From: Istiophorus platypterus
Lineage: Eukaryota > Chordata > Actinopteri > Istiophoriformes > Istiophoridae
Reading direction: 5' to 3'
Length of the DNA: 64,000 nucleotides
NCBI GenBank assembly: GCA_016859345.1
Contig: CM029129.1
Location: forward strand, 11,114,946-11,178,945
Shown here piece after piece: positions 1 to 12,000 of the stretch. The notes below the pieces were generated by a model that saw only the letters and a program-made list of their open reading frames with translations, was not told where the DNA came from and ran no database searches. The position numbers and the translations under genes were made by a program. Numbering within the stretch: the stretch's first letter is position 1; each line of letters begins with the position of its first letter.

Positions 1-3000
1 CGCTTTGCTGTGGTTCTGTCATTCTTTTTGGTTTTCTGTTAAAGTGCAGTAAGACTGAAGTGAAAGGACCAAAAGAAGCTCTAAAACCACCTGTTTGTCC
101 TTGTGAACTTGTGAACATGGTGGGACTTAAGTCTTTTTATGTCAAACTACATAAGGGGAAGAGAGAACTAAAAGGCAATAGTTTATAGTTCCTTTATTGA
201 ATAAAAACAAAAGTATCCATGATTTCTTAGAATGCACAAATAAGTTATTAGGTCTGTATATGGCCTACAAATTCATTACACACTAAATTTTATGCTGAAT
301 AATTTTTTTTCAATAGAATGTAGTTCACTGGTTTGGGAAAACATTGCTTTTTTAATGAACATATGCATCGTATTCTGTATGCTCAACTCTGAGAGGCATA
401 ATCAAGATAGTGCATTTTCCAATCAGACGCATGCCGTTAACTTTCGAATCTCAGTTTTTATGACATTTAGGTGATAAACTAAGAAACAGTTCACCAAATA
501 TACACATCTCATCCTCACTTTTGATTTTTTTGATATTTAACTCAAGGTCAGATCAGAAATTTAACTTTAGTTTAATTAAGCTTTAATTGCTGTTAGTGGA
601 AAGTAGTGCATATTGGTGGGGAAAATAAAATGATAAGATAGAATGTAGGCTGAAATAAGGTTTACTCATTTTGTTGATAGAAAACATGTTACAGATGCCA
701 TAGTGTTTATTTCCAAATATATTTGTGTCGCAAGCTACTGTAGTATTTTATAAAAATGATTTCAGGATGAAAGTTTTGAATGTTAATGACTAAAAGCATA
801 AATACCTAATGATGGAAACGGTCTCATGGAATCAGTTTCATAAATTTTTGAAAGATTTTCTGCAGACACATGCACCTCAGTTCATCTTGACTCATAGATT
901 GTTTGCAACAACAGGTACAGTGGCCAGTTATATTATTTATTTTGAGCACATGGGCATTCAGCTTGACAATACCAATGGCTGCAAATGAAGATGAGAAGCG
1001 TCAACAGACTCTTGCACAGAAAGCCCATGGCATCTCATGGTCCTGTCCAGATATTTTACTGCTGCTCTGCAGGATTTTACATAGTTTTGTCAGGGTTTAC
1101 AAGTTTATTATAAAACCTGAAGTGTGTGCACATGTGTGATTTATAGATGTTCAGTGCATCGGTTTACGTGCAGTTCCCTTGCTTTGGCCTCCAGTTGTTT
1201 GAATCAAAGTAGCCATATTTTAGACTTGACATAATAATCTGAATTGTCGAATCTCTGTTTGCTCACACTGTGGTTCCTGGTCCCTTCCAGTTTCCAGTGT
1301 GTGTCTAATATGCACTAAAGATTTTCTTACATAGGCTGTCTACATTACCCAGACTCTAGCCAAGAAAATGATGAATATAATCAGTATTTAATAATAGATA
1401 GTATAGAATTACAGTTTTACTGTGTCTAGGCCCTGTATGACATCATGTCCAGCAAGATGTATTGTAAGATTTTGTTGTATATGTATATCTGCTTTATTAT
1501 GAAGTATTTCAAAGCTTGGGACAGGGACCAAACCTATGTTTGTACAAAGCATTCTGAAACCAGAACCATTCTTCAATCCTCTGTATTACAACAGAAAGTC
1601 TGCTATGGGAGAGTAATTGGAGGACACAAAAGAAAGGAGGGGGCCAGCAGAGAGAAAGAGGAGAGGAAAGGAAAATTGGGACACTTAACGGTGCAGTGTC
1701 ATAGATTGGATGTCAGTTGACGACTACAGGCCAGTAAATGATCCCAAATGTATTGTTTTTGTCCGTATTGAGATACACAGCATCTCTAAAGCCACTAAAA
1801 GATAGTTGCAGCGGTTACATGAATGTTGCTTCAAGTAAATTATTTGTGGGGAAAAAATCTTGTTGATATGAAAGGTTTTGGGTACTCTAATCCTGTGGGA
1901 TATCCTACATCTGAAACGACTTGCGATCGCTTTATAAGAAATAAAAAAAATGTTATGTACAAAAAAGTCTACATATAAACGTAATATCCTTTTTTGTATT
2001 TTAAAGCAGAATGATATTTACTGTGGCATTTAACTGATGTTAATCAGACTCTTCAGGGTACGGAAGCTGGGAGCTCTTTGCCAGCCTGACTTTTAATTCC
2101 TAATGGAATACCTTCATATTTTATTGACATTGTTTGTGGTGCTACTGAATATCGTCTAAGATGCCAGTTGAGAGGCTCCCCAGATGAGTGGGTACAGATA
2201 TTTATAATATATCCTGTCTTTGAAAGATTGATACTGTCAGCGTGTGAGTGTGTTCAATTTTCCAAGAAAAACCCACTTTTTTTATTATTTTTTTACTGCA
2301 TCGTGGGTGAAATAACATCCACTGGAATGTGTTTCTCCTCCTCCTAGAAATTTCTCAATACAGGCAGGGGGTTGTTTGTTGTTTAGGCAATTGGACCTTT
2401 TCTGCTGAAGGAGATTGTGTGGGCTCTCCACCTGTGAGTGTTTAGCGTGATGGCAGCACATAACAACTTTTGGTGCTACAGCTGTATGGGCTTAAAACCA
2501 AGTCCATGGCTCCAAGGTTCTTCAGAAACTACAGTTAATTGTCCTGATTTGATTTGTAGACTCACATTTCCTCAGCCAAATAATGGCGTGTCCTTCTTTA
2601 CAGTGACAGATAGGCGTATGATTAATTTGCCCTCATTCTAGTTATTTGAAATTGGCCTGATAATAACTTGGCACATTTGATTAGCAGAGTTGAGAAAATA
2701 TCACAACAAATGCATTTTTTAAAATGTCTTATCACTGAGCTCCCATTGAAAGTATTATACCTTACTCTGGTTCCTGATTGTTTTACACCCAAATTTTATG
2801 CAAATCTGGTCACTATAAAGCAGTCGGTGGCCTGCTGAATGTTAATGAATCACTGAAATGTTAATATAGAGATCAATGCCCACGGAGCCGAAGACTAAAG
2901 AGGAATCTGTGACCGTAGCACAGACAAAAGTAGGTTGTGCTCAACTGCAAGTTCATTTGTTCATCAAAGAACATAAGCATAATGTCCTATAGCAGCAAAG

Positions 3001-3199
3001 CACAGAGTATCATTGTGAGGTTTTGCAATAAGATAATCTGGGACAAAAAGAGTATACACATTATTCTTTGACTGAAAATGATGAGGATGAGAAGAAAAAG
3101 TGAGTGCAATGAAACGGACTCGCTATGACCAGCAGCAGCCTTATAAACTTTGAGAGCAGAACAGGTCCAGTGTTCAAATATCAGCTTTGACCCTTTATT

Positions 3200-3410
3200 T
3201 GTGAAGTTTACATGTTCCTCACCTCCTTGTGCGGGTTTTCTCTGGGTTGTCTGTTTTCCACCCACAGTCCACCCACATGTAAGCCAGGTGGACTGGAGAT
3301 TATGTGTGAGTATGATTGTCTGTGTGTTAGCCCGCCCTGCAGAGGACTGATGAGCTGTCCGGGACGTTCCCCTCCCTTCCACCAGTGCATTCTGGCAGGG
3401 CTTGACGCTC
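3200..3410 (+). repeat. decayed teleost interspersed repeat
   Basis: The stretch from the segment TGCGGGTTTTCTCTGGGTTG through 'cccacagtccacccacatgtaa' to 'gatgagctgtccgggacgtt' follows, with many substitutions, a very common fish repeat whose consensus reads roughly 'gcgtgggttttctccggg ... cacagtcc ... catgcag ... ctgtccagggtg'. Recognition is from memory of the pattern; family name not assigned. Two minus-strand open frames over it are artefacts of the repeat. Confidence 0.7.
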
Positions 3411-5873
3411 ATTTTTTTCCTAAAGAGCACATGTTTTCCTATGTTGGAAAATTTAGGGGCGCAAAGAAAATATATAAAATAATGTCTTTTTCCTTATTAA
3501 ATGGATACAAGGGGACATTTACAGGCAAACACTATTATTTTTTTTTTTTATTCAAAATGTACAGTAGGTTTTTAATTAGTTCTGCTTCAAACTGTACTTA
3601 TTTAATGATTATGTAATTAATTCTATAAACTGTATAAATGATGTAAATGGTATGAACATGGAAATATTCTTTGCCCCTGCGAATTAAAACTGTATTTTCT
3701 ACCAGGAGTGGAGGACGGTTTCAGTTAACGTTACTTATCGCCCTCCTCGTCCTTCTCCACCATGTCATCGGCCTCAGCTCTTTCAGTTGATATTTTGCGC
3801 TCAGCCTTTTGAGATAATGACACATAGGCTTCATACTTTGTGTATGTTGCCAGCTGACTTTAGCTATCTGTCTAGCTCACTGTGTATTCACTCTTGATGT
3901 CTTTTGTGTTGTTTTTTTCACGTAACGTTGTTCAACAGACAACAGACAACATTGGTTCAGCACAGTAACCCTGTCCTTGTCATTGTTGTTATGTTATCAA
4001 CCTTTTTGTTGAAAAAGTAAATAGAGGCTGCTGGGGCTGAATTTTGCAATAATTTTTATTTGCACACGTGCTTCTAAATACATTTTACAGTTTGCACAAA
4101 CACTCGCCTTGTTGAGCCTTGATTCTGATATGGGCAGCTGCCTTAGAGAGAGATCCCTCCAGCCCGTTTTGCTGCCTTTTGTTGTGCATGTCTTACAGCT
4201 GAGGACTGCACAAGGTTTCTATTTTGAGCACTGGGGGTTTTTACAGTGTTTTGAGGTTCCTTCCTCCTGGCAGCTTTGTCTGATCTTTTTACGAGGTGTT
4301 TTACATGCCAGCACTCCTTGTGAGAGGTCAGGTGTGAGGATGAGGTAGATCTGAATAACTGGTGGACGTGAAATTATTTTTTTTGGAAAATTTTTAAGGG
4401 GACAGTGGATAGGTTCTGTGTTATGTTGGAAAGACTGGGTTGCTTTGTGGAACTCTGTCAGAACAATGACATGACAGCTTATGATTTAAATCCAAATGTG
4501 CAAAATGCTGTTTTACAACATGTCAGTTATAAATATTCCTTTTATAAGTATCTGCAAGATTAAACCAGCTGTAGATTTATGCTTTGGTTTGTTGTTTTAG
4601 ATGGATGTTTGTTCTAGTAAACTGTCTGCCAGAGCATGAGAACAAGCCGGACGAATGCTTATAGTAAGACTGAAAAGAAGATTTGGGAAATATATAGATA
4701 TCCAGTGACCTATTTGGACTGTAAGTCTGAGTCAAAGAGTAATACAGTAGACATTTTCAGAGCAATATCATCCTAGTTGGGGAATATGTGACATTTGCTA
4801 AAACATGATACAAAATTTCTAGTTTTAGTCATAATACGGTGTTTGGGATTTTCCAAAGTGCTGACTTATTCATGTTCTTCACAGGCTCATACTGCCAAGT
4901 GAAGTGCAGAATGATGTCATCTGTTTGCTTTGTTATGCTAACTAGCATGGGAATTAATCTCTGTTGCTTTAGCTAAACCCAAACTGTACCTCTGAATGAA
5001 GCAGAGCGCACTTGAGAGTCTAGCCGACTTCCTCAACAAAAGAGGAGAGTTGTGAAAATGTGTATTAGTGGCAAACAGTCTACAATATGTCAGAGCCAGT
5101 GGCCCAGCTGAATAAAATCCTAGTGCTATTTCTTGTCACAAAATTCTGCACGACATAAGTATCAGGGCTGCTGAAGCTGATGTACTGCAGCAGTAAAGGG
5201 CTTCCAATTGGAAACTTCTGTATCCCTACCTGAAAACTGTCACATTCTGCTAAGGTGCTAATTGCATCGGCGGGTACACAGTTGCAGTCACGTGTCAGCA
5301 TCTGACATGCGACTGTACACACTCCTCCCTTCTCAGGCCAAATCCTGCCACTGTGCACCTCTCTGAGCGCTCCCCTCCCTTCAAACTACCCTGCTCTCAT
5401 CCTGATAAGCAAACCTCATCCTAAACATATTATATCTATTCAGTTGGGGGGATTAAGTGCAGAAACATGACATTTTGGGCCATTCCAAGGACCTGAGTCA
5501 ACGCATAAACAACTCCTACGCAATGTCAGGGAAATGTTTATCTTTGCTCATAGAACTTCTTGAGATAGTGTCAACACTGCTTAGAGACACAATTGCATTT
5601 GTGGATGGAAAACTAAGAGTCCTCGTGGAAATACAAGTGTATAATATGAGTAAATCTGAGAATACCTGCAGAGATTCAAGACTATAATACTCATAAAAAT
5701 GACAACAAAGTTCATATTAAATTAAACTCTTGTGCGGGATCATGTATCATGATGCCTCATTACTTTTACTCCAAATTCATTTTGAAAGAATCGTTTATTC
5801 AGCTTACTGGAACTATTAAGCGAGTAATGTTTACACAAAAAAACTCTGATTATGATGACTAAATCTGGCAGTA

Positions 5874-5874
<1 letters not shown>

Positions 5875-5939
<65 letters not shown>
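5875..5939 (+). repeat. (TG)n microsatellite, about 32 units
   Basis: An uninterrupted TG run ends 48 nt before the acceptor of the nrg2 EGF exon and is followed by a T-rich tract (5949-5968). The position, TG run then T run then acceptor, resembles the TGmTn tract before CFTR exon 9. Open frames of alternating Cys-Val or His-Thr across it are artefacts. Confidence 0.97.
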
Positions 5940-5941
<2 letters not shown>

Positions 5942-5987
5942 CTGTGTGGTTTTTTTTTTCTTTTTTCTCTCACAACGCTATCGCCAG

Positions 5988-6087
5988 GCTCAGGCCACAC
6001 CAGAAAATGCAACGACACAGAGAAGGCCTACTGTGTGAATGGCGGCGACTGTTACTTCATAGATGGCGTAAATCAGCTCTCCTGCAA
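5988..6087 (+). CDS. nrg2: nrg2 exon: first part of EGF domain (shared)
   Basis: Acceptor 'tatcgccag', donor 'gtgagt'. Encodes SGHTRKCNDTEKAYCVNGG through VNQLSCK, supplying four of the six EGF cysteines. It starts with two bases of a split codon and ends with 'aa' of a split lysine, so alpha (a|TGT) and beta (g|TGT) exons both complete Lys-Cys. At 100 nt it cannot be skipped without a frameshift. Confidence 0.95.
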
Positions 6088-9000
6088 GTGAGTTACCTTG
6101 TCTGTTTTTCAAATTTGCTGCTAACACTGAATGTTCTATGTCAACCTCTCTTCTTGAAGGATTCTTTGCCCCACAGTTTTAAACTCCTTTCCCGGTGTCT
6201 TTACCTGAGTAATATTCTACAACCTCTAACTATAAATTTTCATCCTGCTGTTTATTTTCCTGATAGCACTTGATTTCCATTCTTCTTTCTTTCAGCAGCA
6301 GCCGCAGCAGCAGCAGCAGCAGCAGCAACACATCACAGGAAAATGCTGCACGTCTGCCTAACTACCCACCTGTTGTGTATTTTAACACTAATAATGGAGT
6401 GAGGCAGCGGTGTGCTCATCCTTTTAAGTCATGTTTAGTGTACAAGAGGGCTGCACATTAAAAGCCTTTTCAAATGTCATGAGTCACTGGTTTAGTAGTG
6501 AGCAAATATTTATGCCTGTTAGAGGCCCCCAATGAGGTAAATAGAATCATTGCTTACATTTGAGGTCCTTGACAGCGGAGATCAAGACCCATGTGTAAAG
6601 TGTGCTGGAGGAACCATGTATCTCTGCTTTTCGGGAAGAGAACAGGTTGACATTAACACAGAAACAACCCCTTTTTATCTCTGACATTTCCATTTTAGTT
6701 TGTGTTAGACGCAAGGTCAAGAAACATTATTTGGGAAGATGTTCAGAAGAAGTTAAATGTTAAAATAAACAGTTTTCTTTCTTGTTTTTTTTCTGTTTTT
6801 CAGAACACTAACAATCTTTTTTGGTTAAGAGCCGCAATGATTAAAGATTAGATGATTAGTCGATCATAAGAAAATTAACCCAGAAAATGATCTGATAATT
6901 TCTTAATCATTTGAAAGCCTAAAATGCCAAACATTTACTGGTTTCAGCTTCCAAAATGTCAATATTGGCTGTTTCTTGTCTATCAAACTAAACTGAATAG
7001 CTTTGGGTTTTTGAATCAAACAAGTGAATTTTCAATGTGTTAATATTTTTTTCATTTGTAACTTTTAAAAAAAATATATTGTGATATTTAATGGAGCAAA
7101 TTATTTACCAATTAATCAAGAAAATAATAATAATCAGACTAATCTTTAAGGAAAATGATTATTAGTTGCAGCCCTAATCATGTTTTATTTAGCATAATAC
7201 CATTTTGTTACAACCACTGTATCATAACACAAAATATGCACATTACCTCTTGTCATGGCTGTGAAATATTATGTTGCATGTTCTGTTGCACCATATGTCA
7301 ACATAGCAAAAGTACTTTGGCTGGTTTGATATAGAGCTCAAACATTGGCTGGGTGTCTGTGCCCAGTTGGCCCAAGGAAGAATGCTCGACAAGCAATGAG
7401 AACATGGCTGCAACAGCCGTTCAATACACCGTGTACAAATTGGACGCAGCAATAACTCAATTGCTGCAGCTAATTCACTCACGGCCGAGGCATGGGTCCA
7501 GAAAAGTTGGGTAATGCAGTAAAGGCCTGCAGGGATTTGTTGCCCCACAGCCATCTCATTCAATATAGGCCAGGCTTCAGTGGGTATTACTCACTGGCTA
7601 AACAAGTCCTGCAGACAGCTAGCCCTACTTTTATGTCCAGCTCTTTCACTTTGATTTATAAACTTTGTTTTAGGCAAAGGTAAGGTTTATAAATAAAAGT
7701 AAGTAACTCACTAAAGTAATCATATTTTTGTGATGATTTCTTGCCTATAAATAGATTGAAAAATAGGAATTTAGCAGTTGTAAATATACAGATAATTGTG
7801 TATATCTATATATATATATATAGATTAACTGATGATTTGACAAATTCATTTGTCTCTATTAAAGTTAATGAAAGTACATTAGCAGTCTTTACTGGAAGGG
7901 AAATAGAAAAGAAACAGGATTACAAACAAGGTGCATGGGAATTTTTAGCATAACTTCTACAAAATCTTTGGGACTTGAGAAAAGAATGGTTTGTACAAGT
8001 CTACTGTATATATAAACAGTATGTAGATATTTTCAAGTACAGGTCCTGCTTCATGTCTCCTAACGCATGTTCAAACCTTATTTTTTTTTCTCCTGAAAGT
8101 TACATGTTTATTTTCACTCAAGAATAATGAACAATGACATTGATTTATTTACCCCTTTTTAAACTAATAATAAAAGCGTGATAATAGAGTTTGCAGCTGC
8201 ACCACGGTGGATATTTGCAAGCTCATCTGATTTTTAAATTATGTAGTGACAGTTCATTTCTTTCATCTTTCAGCCAAGTCTCCTTGGTCTAGGTGGTGCG
8301 ATCCCCCAGTTAAACACCATCACTCAGGATGAGTAATTTAATGCTGAGTGTTATGGTGCTCCTGGGAGGTGTTGTGTTAAACCAATAAATCATGAGCAAT
8401 GACCTTTGTTGGATGGCAGTATAGTTGTGACTGTGAGTGGAATGTTGGTGCCCCAAAAAGACCAACCGCTCACCCTAATGGGATTATAATGAGCAGGTCT
8501 GGTTTGGTCCAAAACACCTGATGGTGATAATACAGTCTATCTTCAGTTATCAAAACAAAAAGCTACATGTTAGAAAACTTGACTCCACTCTGACTTGTGC
8601 TTCAAAACACAAGTAAAAGATTTGCCCAGTGCTGTTTGTCCATGGAGAAATACTGTATCTACATGGAAAATTTATTTTTCATTTATAGCTGGAAATAGAA
8701 TTTCAGGGTTTTACTTCCTCCCGATTCCACTACTTTACCTTGCTGTCTTATGGTACCGGCTATAAAACTGTCTCATTTGCAGGTTGTGTCCACAGCTACC
8801 AGGCTCCCAACAGGCACCAAGAAAAGAAACCACATTACCCCATTTTCAGCTTTGCTGCACAGGCTCCCTAGGATTGATTTATCGATCACCTACAAAGCAG
8901 GGCACGGTTTATCCCCTGCTACATGCCACTTTTTTGTCCATATACTCATGAACATCGCTCTTCTCTCATCCCCCAAAGTACAGACAGTACAGACAGACGG

Positions 9001-12000
9001 GTCAGAAAGAGAGTTTCGCTGTTGGAGCTCCTGAAGCCTATATTGTACATTAACTATCTTTTTTTGTTTTTGTTTTTCAGTCTATTGACTTTCTACCATC
9101 AGAATTAGTAGTATTAGCAGTCATTTATTCCTAATATAATGTTACTGATAATATGAAGACGCGTAAGATGTTTTACTTTATTTAGTTTGTTAATCAACAC
9201 ATTAACACTTGCGTCATCCTTGGAAGCAACACATTTTCCTGTGTTTTCACTTGTTTTTTCTGTTTTGTTTTGTTTGGGGTTTTTTTTCTTCAGTTTTTGC
9301 CTCATCCTTTATGGCTTCACTGTGATCTGTAACAATATGTGTTGAGGGCTGTAATTTGTTACAGTTCACCTCATTTCCTGTGTTCTTCTTTTCATAACAC
9401 TTGTCCGCTCCTTCCCAGATGTCCGGCTGGATACTTTGGCCCCCGGTGCTTACAGACTGAGCCACGGCGGTTGTCCATGCCCAATCCAAGTATGTTCACT
9501 TGATATGAGCAGCTGAGAACAGAGACACAGTTGTCACTGGATTACCTGGATTCCTGCTGCCCCTGCCCCCCCACACCCCCAGTTCTCTTCCTCTTTCTCC
9601 TCCTCTTTCTCCTTCTCAGGTCAACACGCAATGAGCTGTGCACTACACCATGCACACGGTGGTGTCATCCATGGGAACACTCTGCTTCTGCTGTCCGTAG
9701 TTGTGCTGTTGTTCTAATTCTGTGTCTCTCTGCCCCCCTCCCTCCCCCCTCCCCCTCTCCTCTTCCTCACCTTTTCTTACGCATACTCCCCTTTTCACTA
9801 CACACTTTCCCTCTCTCTGTTTTCTTTCTCTTTCTCACTCATCCACCACCCATCTCCTCCCTCTCTTTCTGTGGCTTTGTTTCTTTCCATCAGGTGTCCA
9901 AATGACTTTACTGGTGATCGCTGTCAAACCTACGTTATGGCCAGTTTCTACCGTATGTCAATTTCCTCCTCTGTCACTCTGTCAGTCTGTCCTTGTGTCA
10001 TGCATGCTGTGTGTAGATTGGGAGATTGCAATCATTTCCTGTTATTACCTAATAGGTTTGTCTGTATGTCCTCTGATGACTCATTCACATGCTGGCATAG
10101 TGTACTAGAGTCGGTTATTGTGTTGTCAGTGTTTGTCTGTGTGTCTGCATGAAATATTGTGTTGGGTGCCCTTTAACTAGCAGTGTATTGCATGTTTACT
10201 CCAAGAATACAAGCTGATGGTAAATTTGATTGTAGCAAATAGTGGGTGAAGTTTGATGCTTTTTGGAAGTTGATTCACACACAGTCATTTGCATGTAATG
10301 ACAAAGTCTGATGGCATAACAATTACTAATACCCTACCTTTGGCTCACTTACTTACTTAATGATGCTTGTTCATGCAATCAGCTACAAACACAATCATGT
10401 ATGATTAATTAGAGCTGATCCATGGAAGGAAAGGCAGGCCTAAACAATTAGCATTAACTAATAGGCATGACAAATGATTGAATCTGTTAGGTGCTTTATC
10501 AGCTTCCGTGATGAAGAAGTTTGTCTGAAAGCCACTTGAAGCAGTATGATTAAATAAAGCTGAAAATTTAATCTCTTTTGTTTTTAATAGTGGCCTAATG
10601 TTACATATTCCAGACGAATAAGATACGACATGTAGGATTCCTTAATTAATATATCACTATGAATTTGGGACCCTATTTTAATAGTTCTGTATGTGTCGGT
10701 ATGTGGGTTATGTGTGAGTCAACATGACAAAATTCCGCTTAGCACTCATGTAGTTCTTGACTGATTTGATTTGATTTGAAAGATAATTATCGATTTCCCA
10801 AATGTCCAATCATTTACAGCAATAGTTTTAAATGTTACTACTCTCATTCGTTGGGTAACATTTGCTTTAACTAGAATATATATGCACATACAAGCTCGAC
10901 TTCGAATCACTTCAAAATATGCCAGACTGTTAAGGTGCTATATATATTTTTTTTTTTTTTTGGTTCACTTTCAGATCAGATGACAACTTGTTTAAGACAT
11001 CAGCTGGAGCCAGTCTCTAGTAAACAAAGAACATTGTTAAATTCACAACAGACCATTTAGCAAATTTCATTTGTTGCTAACACGCATTGCTTCAGAAGCA
11101 GAAGTTGCAACAAAATGGTGTTCTCACAGCATAAGTCTTCAGGGTAGAGTTCACATGATATACTAGTGTGTCGTGTAAAGCTGTTTTGCTAGCCTGCGGT
11201 AAAAGAAGTCAACCCTGCACCACCCTACACAGCAACATCTGCACACATCAATCAACTGCATATTTATACCAAGATTAGATGAAGGTTTGTGAACATCTAT
11301 TGATAGATCTCGCCCTTAAGGTTTCTACTCTGAAAACCATCCACATGGTCTTGAATGCTTCTTCTTTAGATTATCAACATGTTACTGCAGTCCTAATCCT
11401 TTACACCTTATTATTACCTGTTGGTTGACTGCTTCTAAAGTATCTTAAGTGCTATTTAAGCAGTGAGTGACCTGACATTAATGGAACATAAACATCTATA
11501 TTCTCATAGCTTGGACTTGGTTCCCTGAGAAAAGCACATATGAGGTTAAGGATATTTTATAATAATTAAAGAATTAATACAAAGTCTACATCAAATGCCA
11601 GTAAATAGCAAAGAATCTCCTGCCTCCTTACTGTATATTTCTCAGCATTATGTCCTCACAAGCTCATTATAGTTCAATATAACATTACAGTAAAAAAAAT
11701 AATTGCATCTTTTAGTTGAGTCTCATCCTGTAGTCCTGTAGCCTTTAGAGCTTAAACATACTGTTTGTTGTATGTTGGCTCAGAATCCAATGCAAAACCC
11801 CAATCTTAACTACAAGTAATTTCATCTCGCATTAAGTCGTGATGTGCTGCGCTGAAATTACTTGTTTTTTTGGCAGAGCAGTCAGTGGTGTGTGGGAGCT
11901 ATTTTTCCAGCACTCACTCACTTCTCCTGCATTCTGTTTAACTTTATTGCAGCTGTGCGACTGCATCAAGGACAGCATTTATTTCCAGTTCTCATCCAGC

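Larger units (their letters stand above)
1..5987 (+). other. nrg2: nrg2 intron upstream of the EGF exon (partial)
   Basis: No exon of the neuregulin 2 N-terminus, Ig-like domain or linker was recognised here. Open frames in this stretch are short and show no family resemblance. It holds a decayed interspersed repeat (3200-3410) and, at its 3' end, a long TG repeat followed by a T-rich tract against the EGF exon acceptor. The start of the gene must lie upstream of the window. Confidence 0.7.
6088..9418 (+). other. nrg2: nrg2 intron between shared EGF exon and alpha exon
   Basis: No further neuregulin exon was recognised. Contents: CAG repeat (6293-6329), an AT-rich inverted-repeat element (6829-7179), a short TA run (about 7803-7822) and an old LINE fragment (8785-9045). 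Confidence 0.7.

Noticed and set aside
2987..3430. 147-codon open frame on the minus strand
   Set aside because: It runs across a common fish interspersed repeat and shows no domain; the frame is explained by the repeat.
5852..6273. Open frames with Cys-Val or His-Thr repeats across the TG run
   Set aside because: Translation of a microsatellite. Only the segment 5988-6087 in one frame is a real exon.
9620..9720. Possible extra nrg2 exon after the acceptor-like 'ccttctcag' at 9619
   Set aside because: The downstream sequence does not encode a neuregulin segment in the needed phase and no clear donor follows; more likely a decoy acceptor in the CT-rich region.
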